A stretch of DNA of 8,323 nucleotides from Clostridiales bacterium (lineage in GTDB: Bacteria; Bacillota; Clostridia; Oscillospirales; Butyricicoccaceae). Under the pieces are notes generated by a model. That model did no database searches. It saw only the letters and a list, made by a program, of their open reading frames with translations, and was not told the origin of the DNA. The position numbers were made by a program, and so were the translations under genes. Numbering within the stretch: the first letter of the stretch is position 1; each line of letters starts with the position of its first letter. The DNA lies in contig JANZZB010000060.1 in the NCBI GenBank assembly GCA_026419635.1, forward strand, positions 1 through 8,323, in the 5' to 3' direction. Positions 1 through 6,527 of the stretch are shown here, piece by piece.

Positions 1-1240
1 CGAACCGCTCCATTAACCTGGCTTTTGCATCGTTGTAGCTTGAGCGAATAATCGCTATTACTTCGTCAATATTGTCGCATGCAATGCGAAGACCCTCTAA
101 GATATGCGCACGCTCTTCTGCCTTTTTAAGATCATATTTTGTCCGGCGCTCGATAATTCCTTTTTGGAATGCAATGTAATGGTCCAGAATCTCACGCAGT
201 TTTAGCACTCTTGGAACATTGTTTACAATCGCAAGCATGTTAATGGAGAATGTTTCTTCCATCTGCGTGTATTGATAAAGCTGGTTAAGTACAACCTGAG
301 GGTTTGCGTCACGTTTTAGCTCGATAACAATTCGCATACCGTTGCGATCGGATTCGTCGCGTAAGGCGGAAATGCCGTCAACACGTTTTTCATGCACTAA
401 CGTCGCGATAGATTCAACAAGACGTGCTTTGTTGACCTGATATGGAATTTCATAAACTGCGATCAAAAAGCGATTCGGGCCGTTCTCTTCAATTTCCGCT
501 TTTGCACGCACTTTAATCCGTCCGCGGCCAGTTGCATAGGCTGCACGGATACCGGCCCTTCCCATGATTGTGCCGCCAGTCGGGAAGTCTGGTCCTTTTA
601 TCAGTTCGCAAATCTCCGAAATTTCCGCTTCAGGATGGTCGATGACGTAACAAACAGCGTCGATAACCTCGGACAGGTTATGCGGCGGAATATTGGTCGC
701 CATACCGACCGCGATACCTGAGGAACCGTTTACCAGAAGATTTGGAAATCTTGAAGGAACAACAACCGGTTCTTTTCGTTGGTTGTCAAAGTTCGGTATA
801 AAATCAACGGTTTCTTTTTCAATATCGGTCAAAAGCTCGAGAGCAAGTTTTGCTGTTCTTGCTTCCGTATAACGGTATGCAGCAGCCGGATGTCCGTCGA
901 TCGATCCGAAATTGCCGTGTCCGTCAATCAGCGGATAGCGCATGGAAAAATCCTGCGCCATCCGCACCATGGAATCATAGACCGCCGCGTCGCCGTGTGG
1001 ATGATATCGGCCAAGAACGTTACCGACCGTCGTTGCCGATTTTCGGTATGGCTTGTCCGGAGTTAAATTATCCTCGTACATTGCATATAAAATTCGTCTG
1101 TGGACAGGCTTCAGGCCGTCGCGAACATCCGGAAGCGCGCGGCCAACGATTACCGACATCGCATAATCAATATACGATTTTTTCATTTCCCTCTCGATAT
1201 CGACAGAGATGATTTTCTGGTCTTCAAAGGCAAGGCTCAT
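1..1240 (-). CDS. gyrA: DNA gyrase subunit A, N-terminal 413 codons (3' end outside window)
   Basis: GyrA is the DNA-breaking and rejoining subunit of gyrase, which works as an A2B2 complex to introduce negative supercoils using ATP. The start MSLAFEDQKI is followed by the family block around RALPDVRDGLKPVHRRIL, the quinolone-determining region HPHGDAAVYDSMVRMAQ, and PAAAYRYTEAR, whose Tyr124 is the catalytic tyrosine (E. coli Tyr122). SRFPNLLVNGSSGIAVGMATNIPPHNL follows, and the window edge cuts the gene in the coiled-coil segment, so the C-terminal beta-pinwheel is not seen. The ATG is preceded by AAGGA at 1251-1255. It sits 42 bp after pspC and has its own candidate promoter. Residue 85, equivalent to E. 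coli Ser83, is Ala, while Asp89 (E. coli Asp87) is kept. Confusion with ParC is unlikely given the adjacent gyrB and the origin context, although the deciding C-terminal GyrA box is outside the window. Confidence 0.97.
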   Translation of the reverse strand, partial: MSLAFEDQKIISVDIEREMKKSYIDYAMSVIVGRALPDVRDGLKPVHRRILYAMYEDNLTPDKPYRKSATTVGNVLGRYHPHGDAAVYDSMVRMAQDFSMRYPLIDGHGNFGSIDGHPAAAYRYTEARTAKLALELLTDIEKETVDFIPNFDNQRKEPVVVPSRFPNLLVNGSSGIAVGMATNIPPHNLSEVIDAVCYVIDHPEAEISEICELIKGPDFPTGGTIMGRAGIRAAYATGRGRIKVRAKAEIEENGPNRFLIAVYEIPYQVNKARLVESIATLVHEKRVDGISALRDESDRNGMRIVIELKRDANPQVVLNQLYQYTQMEETFSINMLAIVNNVPRVLKLREILDHYIAFQKGIIERRTKYDLKKAEERAHILEGLRIACDNIDEVIAIIRSSYNDAKARLMERF

Positions 1241-1270
1241 GTTTCACTCATCCTTAGTTGAATTACAAGC

Positions 1271-1299
1271 AGTAAATTTGTGTTAGAAGTTTGTGTCAA
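1271..1299 (-). promoter_or_regulatory. Candidate sigma-A promoter for gyrA
   Basis: On the minus strand a perfect -35 TTGACA (1299-1294) is followed, after 17 bp, by TTTACT (1276-1271), which matches 4 of 6 of the -10 consensus. The expected start is about 1264, giving a leader of roughly 24 nt containing the gyrA Shine-Dalgarno. The -35 lies in the last codons of pspC. The match is good, but no promoter activity can be seen from sequence. Confidence 0.45.
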
Positions 1300-1483
1300 T
1301 GTCACTTTTATTTGGCAGAATAACTGCAGCTACGATATATACGATGACTCCGGAGAACCAAAATAAAGATAAAATAACCGTTAAAAGTCTTACCAAAGCT
1401 ACATCGATGTCAAAGTATTCTGCAATTCCGCCGCAGACTCCGCAAAGTTTTTTTCCGTGTTCGATTTTATAAAGCTTTTTCAT
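1283..1483 (-). CDS. Small PspC-domain membrane protein
   Basis: This 66-residue protein is a stand-alone PspC domain. The N-terminal MKKLYKIEHGKKLCGVCGGI followed by AEYFDID and VRLLTVILSL is the typical PspC pattern. A hydrophobic stretch at about residues 32-57, ending ILPNK, is a likely single membrane helix or hairpin. In proteobacteria PspC is the inner-membrane partner that signals envelope stress to PspA/PspB. Short PspC-only proteins are common in Firmicutes and their function is mostly unproven. AGGAAAGGA (1492-1500) stands 8 nt before the ATG, a strong ribosome binding site. It lies between gyrB (43 bp upstream) and gyrA (42 bp downstream) on the same strand, so it is probably co-transcribed with gyrB. 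That placement is not the usual one, since gyrB and gyrA are typically adjacent. Confidence 0.85.
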   Translation of the reverse strand: MKKLYKIEHGKKLCGVCGGIAEYFDIDVALVRLLTVILSLFWFSGVIVYIVAAVILPNKSDIDTNF

Positions 1484-1526
1484 ATAATCAATCCTTTCCT
1501 AAAATAGTATTATTTCTTCCTGGCGA

Positions 1527-3452
1527 TTATATATCCAAATTCGTTACGTACTTTGCGTGCGTCTCAATAAATTCTTTTCTCGGTTCAACTTTTTCTCCCA
1601 TTAAAATTGTAAAAATTTCATCTGCTGAAACAGCATCTGCCATTTCCACTTTGAGTAATGTGCGGTATTCGGGATTCATTGTCGTTTCCCAAAGCTGCTC
1701 GGGATTCATTTCACCAAGACCTTTGTAACGCTGGATGTCGGCATTTTCTCCGACTTCCTCAATAATTCTCGAAAGCTCCCTGTCTGAATAAGCATATTTC
1801 ATATAATTTTTGCCTTTTGTGACTTTATAAAGCGGGGGCTGTGCGATATATACATTTCCGTTTTCGATTAACGGACGCATAAATCGGAAGAAAAAGGTTA
1901 AAAGCAGCGTGCGAATATGACTTCCGTCGACATCGGCATCGGCCATGAGTATGATTTTTCCGTATCTTAACCTTGATAAATCAAAATCATCCCCGATACC
2001 GGCTCCGAACGCCGTAACAAGCGGAGAAAGCTTATCATTTCCGAAAACACGGTCGATTCTGGCTTTTTCTACGTTCAGCATTTTTCCCCAAAGCGGTAGA
2101 ATTGCCTGGAACCTGCGGTCTCGCCCGTTAATTGCGGAACCACCTGCAGAATCTCCTTCGACGATGTATATTTCAGTCAAAGATGCATCCTTCTCTTGAC
2201 AGTCGGCAAGCTTTCCGGGCAACTGCGCACCGTCTAACGCGCTTTTTCTTCTTGTCGCCTCACGGGCTTTTCTTGCAGCTTCACGAGCCCTGGAAGCCGT
2301 TAGCGCCTTGTCAAGGACCGCTTTTGCGACAGAGGGGTTTTCTTCAAAGTAGGTGCTGAGCTTTTCGTTCATCATGCTTTCGACAATCGTTCTCATTTCC
2401 GAATTGCCGAGTTTTGTCTTTGTCTGGCCTTCAAACTGCGCATTTTCAAGTTTAACGCTGATAATTGCTGTTAAACCTTCTCTGGCATCTTCTCCGGAAA
2501 GATTTTTATCGCTGTCTTTTAAGATATTATATTTTCTCGCGTAATCGTTTAAGACTTTTGTCAGTGCCGACTTAAAGCCGGTCTCGTGCATTCCGCCTTC
2601 GGAAGTATTGATATTATTGGCAAATGACAGAATTGTTTCGCTGTAACTGTCATTGTACTGCATCGCAACTTCTGCTTCACTGTCTTCGCGTTGCGCAGTC
2701 ATATAAATGACCTGCTGATGAACCGGTGTTTTATTTCTGTTCAGATGGGTAACAAATTCGCAGATGCCGCCTTGATAGCACATTGACTTTTCGTTTAATT
2801 CCCCGCCTCTTGTATCACGCAATGTAATTCTTACGCCGGCGTTTAAGAAGGCCTGCTCACGGAGTCTTGTTAAAAGCGTATCAAAATCATAAACAACTTC
2901 TTCGAATATTTCCGCATCCGCTTTAAATGTAACTCTCGTGCCGCTGTCTTGAGCTTCTCCTACTACTTTCAAGGGCTCTTTTGTCACACCGCGCTCAAAA
3001 CTAATTTGGTAGCTTTTTCCGCCTGTTCGTACTTCGACGTGGACCCATTCGGAAAGTGCGTTTACAACAGAAGCACCAACACCGTGCAGCCCGCCCGCTA
3101 CTTTATATCCGCCGCCGCCAAACTTTCCGCCCGCGTGAAGAATTGTAAATACGGCTTCAAGCGCAGAAATTCCTTCCTTTTCAAGAGTCCCGACCGGTAT
3201 ACCGCGTCCGTTATCGCAAACGGTAATGATCTCGCCGTCTGAAATAGAAACTTCAATATGCGTGCAGTATCCTGCAAGCGCTTCGTCTATGGAATTATCG
3301 ACAATTTCATAAACCAGGTGATGAAGTCCACGGATTGATGTTGACCCGATATACATTCCGGGTCGCTTTCTCACCGCTTCGAGGCCCTCTAGAACCTGAA
3401 TTTGTGTAGCGTCATAGGTTTTTGTAACTTTTGAGTCAAAACTTTCGCTCAT
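1527..3452 (-). CDS. gyrB: DNA gyrase subunit B
   Basis: GyrB supplies the ATPase and part of the DNA-cleavage metal site of gyrase. It is 641 residues from the chosen start, the usual size for the Gram-positive form lacking the large C-terminal insertion. The GHKL ATPase shows YEIVDNSIDEAL (Asn53), DNGRGIPVG (Asp80) and GGLHGVGASVVNALS (121-134). QTKTKLGN carries the transducer lysine at 345. The TOPRIM part has EGDSAGG (Glu432) and the metal-binding DADVDG (505-510), and the tail shows QRYKGLGEMNPEQLWETTM. The ORF opens three codons earlier, at an ATG inside the Shine-Dalgarno. The second ATG, with AAAGGA 8 nt upstream, is the better start. An unusual Trp455 in PLWGKMLNVEKAR replaces the Lys/Arg common in other GyrBs. 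ParE is the alternative, but the origin location and NVEKAR favour GyrB. Confidence 0.97.
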   Translation of the reverse strand: MSESFDSKVTKTYDATQIQVLEGLEAVRKRPGMYIGSTSIRGLHHLVYEIVDNSIDEALAGYCTHIEVSISDGEIITVCDNGRGIPVGTLEKEGISALEAVFTILHAGGKFGGGGYKVAGGLHGVGASVVNALSEWVHVEVRTGGKSYQISFERGVTKEPLKVVGEAQDSGTRVTFKADAEIFEEVVYDFDTLLTRLREQAFLNAGVRITLRDTRGGELNEKSMCYQGGICEFVTHLNRNKTPVHQQVIYMTAQREDSEAEVAMQYNDSYSETILSFANNINTSEGGMHETGFKSALTKVLNDYARKYNILKDSDKNLSGEDAREGLTAIISVKLENAQFEGQTKTKLGNSEMRTIVESMMNEKLSTYFEENPSVAKAVLDKALTASRAREAARKAREATRRKSALDGAQLPGKLADCQEKDASLTEIYIVEGDSAGGSAINGRDRRFQAILPLWGKMLNVEKARIDRVFGNDKLSPLVTAFGAGIGDDFDLSRLRYGKIILMADADVDGSHIRTLLLTFFFRFMRPLIENGNVYIAQPPLYKVTKGKNYMKYAYSDRELSRIIEEVGENADIQRYKGLGEMNPEQLWETTMNPEYRTLLKVEMADAVSADEIFTILMGEKVEPRKEFIETHAKYVTNLDI

Positions 3453-3460
3453 GCTGCGCA

Positions 3461-3466
3461 TCCTTT
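3461..3466 (-). promoter_or_regulatory. Shine-Dalgarno deciding the gyrB start
   Basis: Minus-strand AAAGGA is 8 nt before the ATG at 3452. It overlaps an upstream in-frame ATG at 3461, which has no ribosome binding site of its own. This is why the start giving MSESFDSK was chosen over MRSMSES. Confidence 0.7.
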
Positions 3467-3513
3467 CGTTTGGAACTGGTTTCCGCTTCTCAGCGCAAAA
3501 GCTGAATGAATAT

Positions 3514-3542
3514 ATAGTATGAAATTATCCCCGTATAGTCAA
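3514..3542 (-). promoter_or_regulatory. Candidate sigma-A promoter for gyrB
   Basis: Minus-strand TTGACT (3542-3537, 5 of 6 consensus) and TACTAT (3519-3514, 4 of 6) are separated by exactly 17 bp. The -35 lies within the last codons of remB. The expected start near 3507 leaves a leader of about 55 nt before gyrB. A 5-bp hairpin, TCAGC/GCTGA at 3490-3505, would sit at the very 5' end of that RNA. Confidence 0.55.
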
Positions 3543-3809
3543 AATATTGTCTGGCAGCGGATCCGATTCCGCTCTCTTAAGCAATGTGGCGGAAGATATT
3601 TGCGATATATAAATACTTTTTTTTCCGTTTTCCTCGCAGAGTACAAATGATTTCGGAACATCATCGGATACATTGATTACACAGCCTGATTTTTCCGCGT
3701 CGGCTAAAAAAGTTCTTGTTATTTTCGAATAAGAAGTAGTATCAAGGTCAAATACGCCGACAATGCTTTTAATGGATACCGCTACGTCTCTACCAAGATG
3801 AAGATACAT
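3525..3809 (-). CDS. remB: DUF370 / RemB-type regulator (YaaB family)
   Basis: This 94-residue protein begins MYLHLGRDVAVSIKSIVGVFDLD, the clear signature of the DUF370 family, and continues with PKSFVL and ISSATLLKRA. The same pattern is found in B. subtilis YaaB (RemB), which lies between recF and gyrB exactly as here. In B. subtilis, remB was linked with RemA to control of extracellular-matrix genes. Whether that role holds in this organism is inference. No membrane segment or signal peptide is visible, so it should be cytoplasmic. The ATG follows the recF stop by 12 bp, and the purine-rich ribosome binding site (AGGGAAG) overlaps that stop, indicating translational coupling within the dnaN operon. 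The gyrB -35 lies within its last codons. Confidence 0.9.
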   Translation of the reverse strand: MYLHLGRDVAVSIKSIVGVFDLDTTSYSKITRTFLADAEKSGCVINVSDDVPKSFVLCEENGKKSIYISQISSATLLKRAESDPLPDNILTIRG

Positions 3810-3821
3810 TTCATCACTTCC

Positions 3822-4949
3822 CTATTCTGTCTTAAGCTCCCTCATGCACTTAATTGCTCCCTTATGTATGGTAAACAGACGTCCGCTAAGCACTTTTGCA
3901 GGCTTTTCGTCCTCGCAGCACGTAATAATCACCTGTCCGCCATGGATCTTATTGAGTACAAAGTCCTGACGTTTTGTATCCAGTTCAGACAACACGTCAT
4001 CAAGAAGCAAAAGAGGGTATTCTCCGCAGTCCCTGAAAAATAATTCGCGTTCGGCAAGTTTTAGGGATAGTGCAACCGTTCTTGTCTGGCCCTGTGACGC
4101 ATAGGTTCTCGCGGGAAAATCATCTATTAAAAGCTCAATGTCATCCTTATGCGGTCCTGAAAGACAGGATTTCGACTGAATTTCCGCCTGGCGGTGTGCT
4201 GCGTAATGATCTAAAAGTTCCTTTTCAATCGTTTTTATGTCGTTTGTCGGTTTAGAAACGGAACGAACTGTTTTATAGGCTACTGAAAGCCTTTCTCTTT
4301 GACCGGATGCTCCAAAATGAACTGTTTCTGCTTCCGGTGAAAGTAGTGCTACAAATTCCGCACGGTATTTGATGATCATTGCTCCGATTTTCATCATTCG
4401 AAATGAAAAGTCATCAAGCGTATCTAAAAGTGCCGGTTTCCATTCTGAATCCTTTAATATACGTGTTTTATGCTCCAGCAGCTTATTATATTCCGTGATA
4501 AGGTTCGCATACTGAGGTCTGAGTTGAGTCAGAGCGATATCAAGAAATCTTCGTCTTTCTGATGCTCCGCCTTTTACAAGGTAAAGATCATCCGGTGAAA
4601 ATAAAACACTTTTTAAGAGTCCTGCAAGTTCAAAATTCCGTTTTAATTTTACTTTGTTTACGTATATTACCGGAGAACGCGTACCGGATAAATTGATTTC
4701 TACGTCAAATTCGCGGTTTCTTGAAATTAACTGCGCTTCGACTCTCAATGTCTGTTCGCCGAAACCGATCAATTCTTTTTTATAGAGCGTTCGAAAGGAC
4801 CGGACACAGGAAAGATAGGAAACGGCTTCTAAAAAATTCGTTTTTCCCTGTGCGTTTTCACCGCAGATAATATTTACGCCTTCATGCAAAGAAAAGAAAG
4901 AATCTTGATAATTCCTGAAATTTTGGAGCCTGATTGTGTTTAATACCAT
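3822..4949 (-). CDS. recF: DNA replication and repair protein RecF
   Basis: RecF is an SMC-like ATPase that, with RecO and RecR, loads RecA on single-strand gaps and helps restart stalled forks. The 375-residue protein has the family N-terminus MVLNTIRLQNFRNYQ, Walker A GENAQGKT (30-37), the ABC-type signature around YASQGQTRTVALSLKLAE (283-300), and Walker B with D-loop LLLLDDVLSELD (313-324). Length and all ATPase motifs are intact. Its ATG directly abuts the yaaA stop (TAG-ATG), with a purine-rich GGTGGAG running up to that stop. The two genes are therefore very likely translationally coupled. It is the third gene of the dnaN-yaaA-recF-remB run. Confidence 0.97.
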   Translation of the reverse strand: MVLNTIRLQNFRNYQDSFFSLHEGVNIICGENAQGKTNFLEAVSYLSCVRSFRTLYKKELIGFGEQTLRVEAQLISRNREFDVEINLSGTRSPVIYVNKVKLKRNFELAGLLKSVLFSPDDLYLVKGGASERRRFLDIALTQLRPQYANLITEYNKLLEHKTRILKDSEWKPALLDTLDDFSFRMMKIGAMIIKYRAEFVALLSPEAETVHFGASGQRERLSVAYKTVRSVSKPTNDIKTIEKELLDHYAAHRQAEIQSKSCLSGPHKDDIELLIDDFPARTYASQGQTRTVALSLKLAERELFFRDCGEYPLLLLDDVLSELDTKRQDFVLNKIHGGQVIITCCEDEKPAKVLSGRLFTIHKGAIKCMRELKTE

Positions 4950-5165
4950 CTACTCCACCATGACGGCCGTGCCGCCAAATAACACACAATCCCCGCGTTT
5001 TATTTTCTTTCCTCTCATAAGACAGGTTTCTCCGTTTACTTTTACGAAACCGTCCAATATTGCATCCTTTGCTTCTCCTCCTGTCATGCAAAGACCGGCA
5101 AACTTCAGCAAAGAATCCAGCTTAATGTATTCAGTTTGAATTGTTACCGACATCTTTTGTTCCAT
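4950..5165 (-). CDS. yaaA: S4-domain RNA-binding protein YaaA
   Basis: This 71-residue protein is essentially a single S4 RNA-binding fold. IKLDSLLKFAGLCMTGGEAKDAILDG is followed by FVKVNGE, RGKKIKRGD and VLFGG, matching the YaaA family found between dnaN and recF in Firmicutes. The B. subtilis homologue has been associated with ribosome maturation. I infer RNA binding here from the fold only. AAGGA about 10 nt before the ATG overlaps the dnaN stop, so translation is probably coupled to dnaN. An internal ATG (Met5) has no ribosome binding site and is less likely. It sits 12 bp after dnaN and directly abuts recF. Confidence 0.92.
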   Translation of the reverse strand: MEQKMSVTIQTEYIKLDSLLKFAGLCMTGGEAKDAILDGFVKVNGETCLMRGKKIKRGDCVLFGGTAVMVE

Positions 5166-5177
5166 TTTAATCGATCC

Positions 5178-6287
5178 TTATTCACTTGTACGAAGCCGAA
5201 CCGGAAGTACAAGAAAAACAAATTTGTCTGATCCATCCGTCGGACGCATTACACAAGGAGCAAGTCCGCTTTTCAGTTCAACGATAACCGTATCGTCGGG
5301 ACATGCTTTTAACGCATCCAACAAGTATTTATGATTAAAACCAATTTCTATGTCGTTTCCTTTTCCCGTAAAAGGACATTCGTCATAAGATTTTCCAAGC
5401 GTTGTTACACAGGAAAGCCTGATAGCATTATTTGCAAAGTAACAGCGAACCGGATTTTTCAGTCTTTCGTTTACAATAAGTGAAACACGTTCAATAGAAT
5501 CAATGAAATTGCGAACGCTGACGGTATACTGTGCCGTAAAATCTTTTGGAATGGCGTTTTTATAATTTAAGAATTCGCCTTCTAAAAGTCTTGCCGTAAT
5601 AACGGTGTCGTTTAACTGAAATAGGATATGTTTTTTATCCGGATATAAGTAAATAACATCATCCGTATCCTGAAGAAGCCGCTCCATCTCTTTTAACGTA
5701 TCTCCGGGTACTACAAAAGAACATTCTTCACACTCATTTTCAAGTTTTTCTTTTCTGAGTGCAAGACGATATCCGTCTACGGATATAAGAGAAAGATATC
5801 CTCCGTCAATTTCAAACAACGTACCAGTATGAATCGGCTTATTTTCGTTTTCGCTGACTGCAAATACAGTTTCGGATATCATGTGTTTTAATACGCGCTG
5901 AGGAACACTGATTTTCTTTTCTGTGTTTACTTCCGGAATGACAGGATATTCATCCGCAGACGTACCAATAATGTTAAATTCCGAAAAAGCACATTTAATT
6001 GTTGTGACCAGTTTTTCATCCACAGAAATTTCAACCATGTCATCCGGCAATTTTCTAATAATATCGCCAAAAATCCTTGCGTTTAATACGACAGAACCAT
6101 TTTTTTCGATGTTTGCAGAAAAGGAGCAACGAATTCCTGTTTTTAAGTCATATCCGCACACAGAAATTTTTTCGTCAGCTGTAATTAGCAGACCTTCCAA
6201 GACAGAGATTGTACTTTTAGAAGAGACAGCTCTCGAACAAATCGATACTGCTTCAGATAACAAAGATTTTTCACAAAAAAACTTCAT
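5178..6287 (-). CDS. dnaN: DNA polymerase III beta subunit (sliding clamp)
   Basis: DnaN is the dimeric ring that tethers DNA polymerase III and other partners to DNA. From MKFFCEKSLLSEAV it has 369 residues, close to the family norm. Visible family blocks are AVSSKSTISVLEGL, FSEFNIIGTSADEYP (about 101-115), TVFAVSENENKPIHTG, DGYRLALRKEKL and the C-terminal LVLPVR, which helps form the partner-binding cleft. An in-frame ATG seven codons upstream (MIRKGIK) has no ribosome binding site, whereas AAAGGG lies 7 nt before the chosen ATG, and known clamps begin MKF. It is the first gene after oriC and heads the dnaN-yaaA-recF-remB operon. Confidence 0.97.
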   Translation of the reverse strand: MKFFCEKSLLSEAVSICSRAVSSKSTISVLEGLLITADEKISVCGYDLKTGIRCSFSANIEKNGSVVLNARIFGDIIRKLPDDMVEISVDEKLVTTIKCAFSEFNIIGTSADEYPVIPEVNTEKKISVPQRVLKHMISETVFAVSENENKPIHTGTLFEIDGGYLSLISVDGYRLALRKEKLENECEECSFVVPGDTLKEMERLLQDTDDVIYLYPDKKHILFQLNDTVITARLLEGEFLNYKNAIPKDFTAQYTVSVRNFIDSIERVSLIVNERLKNPVRCYFANNAIRLSCVTTLGKSYDECPFTGKGNDIEIGFNHKYLLDALKACPDDTVIVELKSGLAPCVMRPTDGSDKFVFLVLPVRLRTSE

Positions 6288-6294
6288 TTTTATT

Positions 6295-6300
6295 CCCTTT
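6295..6300 (-). promoter_or_regulatory. Shine-Dalgarno deciding the dnaN start
   Basis: Minus-strand AAAGGG is 7 nt before the ATG at 6287. It selects that start over the ATG at 6308, which lies at the edge of the AT-rich origin tract without a binding site. Confidence 0.75.
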
Positions 6301-6308
6301 CTTATCAT

Positions 6309-6340
6309 ATTTTTTTTAAAATAAAAATATAATAATTTTT
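6309..6340. other. AT-rich DNA unwinding element
   Basis: All 32 bases are A or T, directly beside the trio tract and ending one base before the longer dnaN reading frame would begin. Position and composition fit the segment melted first at the origin. Confidence 0.7.
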
Positions 6341-6355
6341 TAGTAGTAGTAGTAA
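6341..6355 (+). other. DnaA-trio tract (four TAG plus one TAA)
   Basis: The plus strand reads TAG four times then TAA, that is 3'-GAT-5' trinucleotides when followed away from the DnaA box. DnaA-trios of this form guide DnaA filament growth onto one strand in the B. subtilis basal unwinding system. The tract is 12 bp from the nearest DnaA box and next to the AT-rich tract, in the expected orientation. Confidence 0.75.
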
Positions 6356-6367
6356 CCTTATTTATCC

Positions 6368-6376
6368 TGTGGAAAA
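6368..6376 (-). promoter_or_regulatory. DnaA box TTTTCCACA next to the trios
   Basis: One mismatch to TTATCCACA. It points toward the trios and is separated from them by GGATAAATAAGG, as expected for the box that launches the DnaA filament. Confidence 0.7.
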
Positions 6377-6401
6377 CCTTTGAAACTACTGAAAAATTTG
6401 G

Positions 6402-6431
6402 ATTACACCATAAACAAGTATTTGTTGATAA
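6402..6431 (-). promoter_or_regulatory. Candidate dnaN promoter
   Basis: Minus-strand TTATCA (6431-6426, 4 of 6) and TGTAAT (6407-6402, 5 of 6) are 18 bp apart, with TGG just before the -10 as an extended element. Transcription would start near 6395 and cross a DnaA box, the trios and the AT-rich tract before dnaN. It is the best candidate I see in the spacer, but it is not strong. Confidence 0.35.
6423..6431 (-). promoter_or_regulatory. DnaA box TTATCAACA
   Basis: One mismatch to TTATCCACA, same orientation as the trio-proximal box. It overlaps the -35 of the candidate dnaN promoter. Confidence 0.55.
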
Positions 6432-6468
6432 AAGTGATAATTTTTAGAAAAATAGGTTTTTGTTTTTT

Positions 6469-6477
6469 TTGTCCACA
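6469..6477 (+). promoter_or_regulatory. DnaA box TTGTCCACA
   Basis: One mismatch to TTATCCACA, on the strand opposite to the other two boxes, preceded by a run of eight T. Confidence 0.6.
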
Positions 6478-6495
6478 GCAGTTAACAGTTATTGT

Positions 6496-6527
6496 AAAGA
6501 TATCAACAGGAATTTGTTGATATCTTT
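6496..6527. repeat. 13-bp perfect inverted repeat over the dnaA stop codon
   Basis: Arms 6496-6508 and 6515-6527 are perfect complements around a 6-nt loop GGAATT. The second arm runs into the dnaA stop codon (6526-6528). Each arm contains ATATCAACA, a DnaA-box-like sequence with two mismatches, in opposite orientations. On the minus strand the hairpin is followed by ACAATAACTG, with no T run, so it is a poor terminator for dnaA. On the plus strand it is followed by a T-rich stretch. Confidence 0.8.

Larger units (their letters stand above)
6288..6525. other. oriC: Replication origin (oriC) between dnaA and dnaN
   Basis: This 238-bp spacer holds three DnaA boxes with one mismatch each, a DnaA-trio tract, an AT-only-rich unwinding region and an inverted repeat with two further box-like sequences. 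Read on the minus strand the order is inverted repeat, boxes, trios, AT-rich tract, dnaN. This matches the downstream half of the B. subtilis origin. I found no comparable box cluster upstream of dnaA, so this spacer may be the whole functional origin. That last point is inference. Confidence 0.85.

Noticed and set aside
779..1212. Two overlapping plus-strand reading frames of 95 and 120 codons
   Set aside because: Both lie antisense to the well-conserved N-terminal coding region of gyrA and look like shadows of its codon pattern.
4882..5139. Alternative frames of 67-69 codons over yaaA on both strands
   Set aside because: yaaA itself has the S4 signature, a ribosome binding site and tight coupling to dnaN and recF; the overlapping frames have none of these.
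5923..6324. Plus-strand 133-codon frame over the start of dnaN
   Set aside because: It is antisense to dnaN, runs into the AT-rich origin tract and shows no recognisable domain.
6362..6370. TTATCCTGT on the plus strand as a fourth DnaA box
   Set aside because: It has three mismatches at the critical 3' end and overlaps the better minus-strand box TTTTCCACA.
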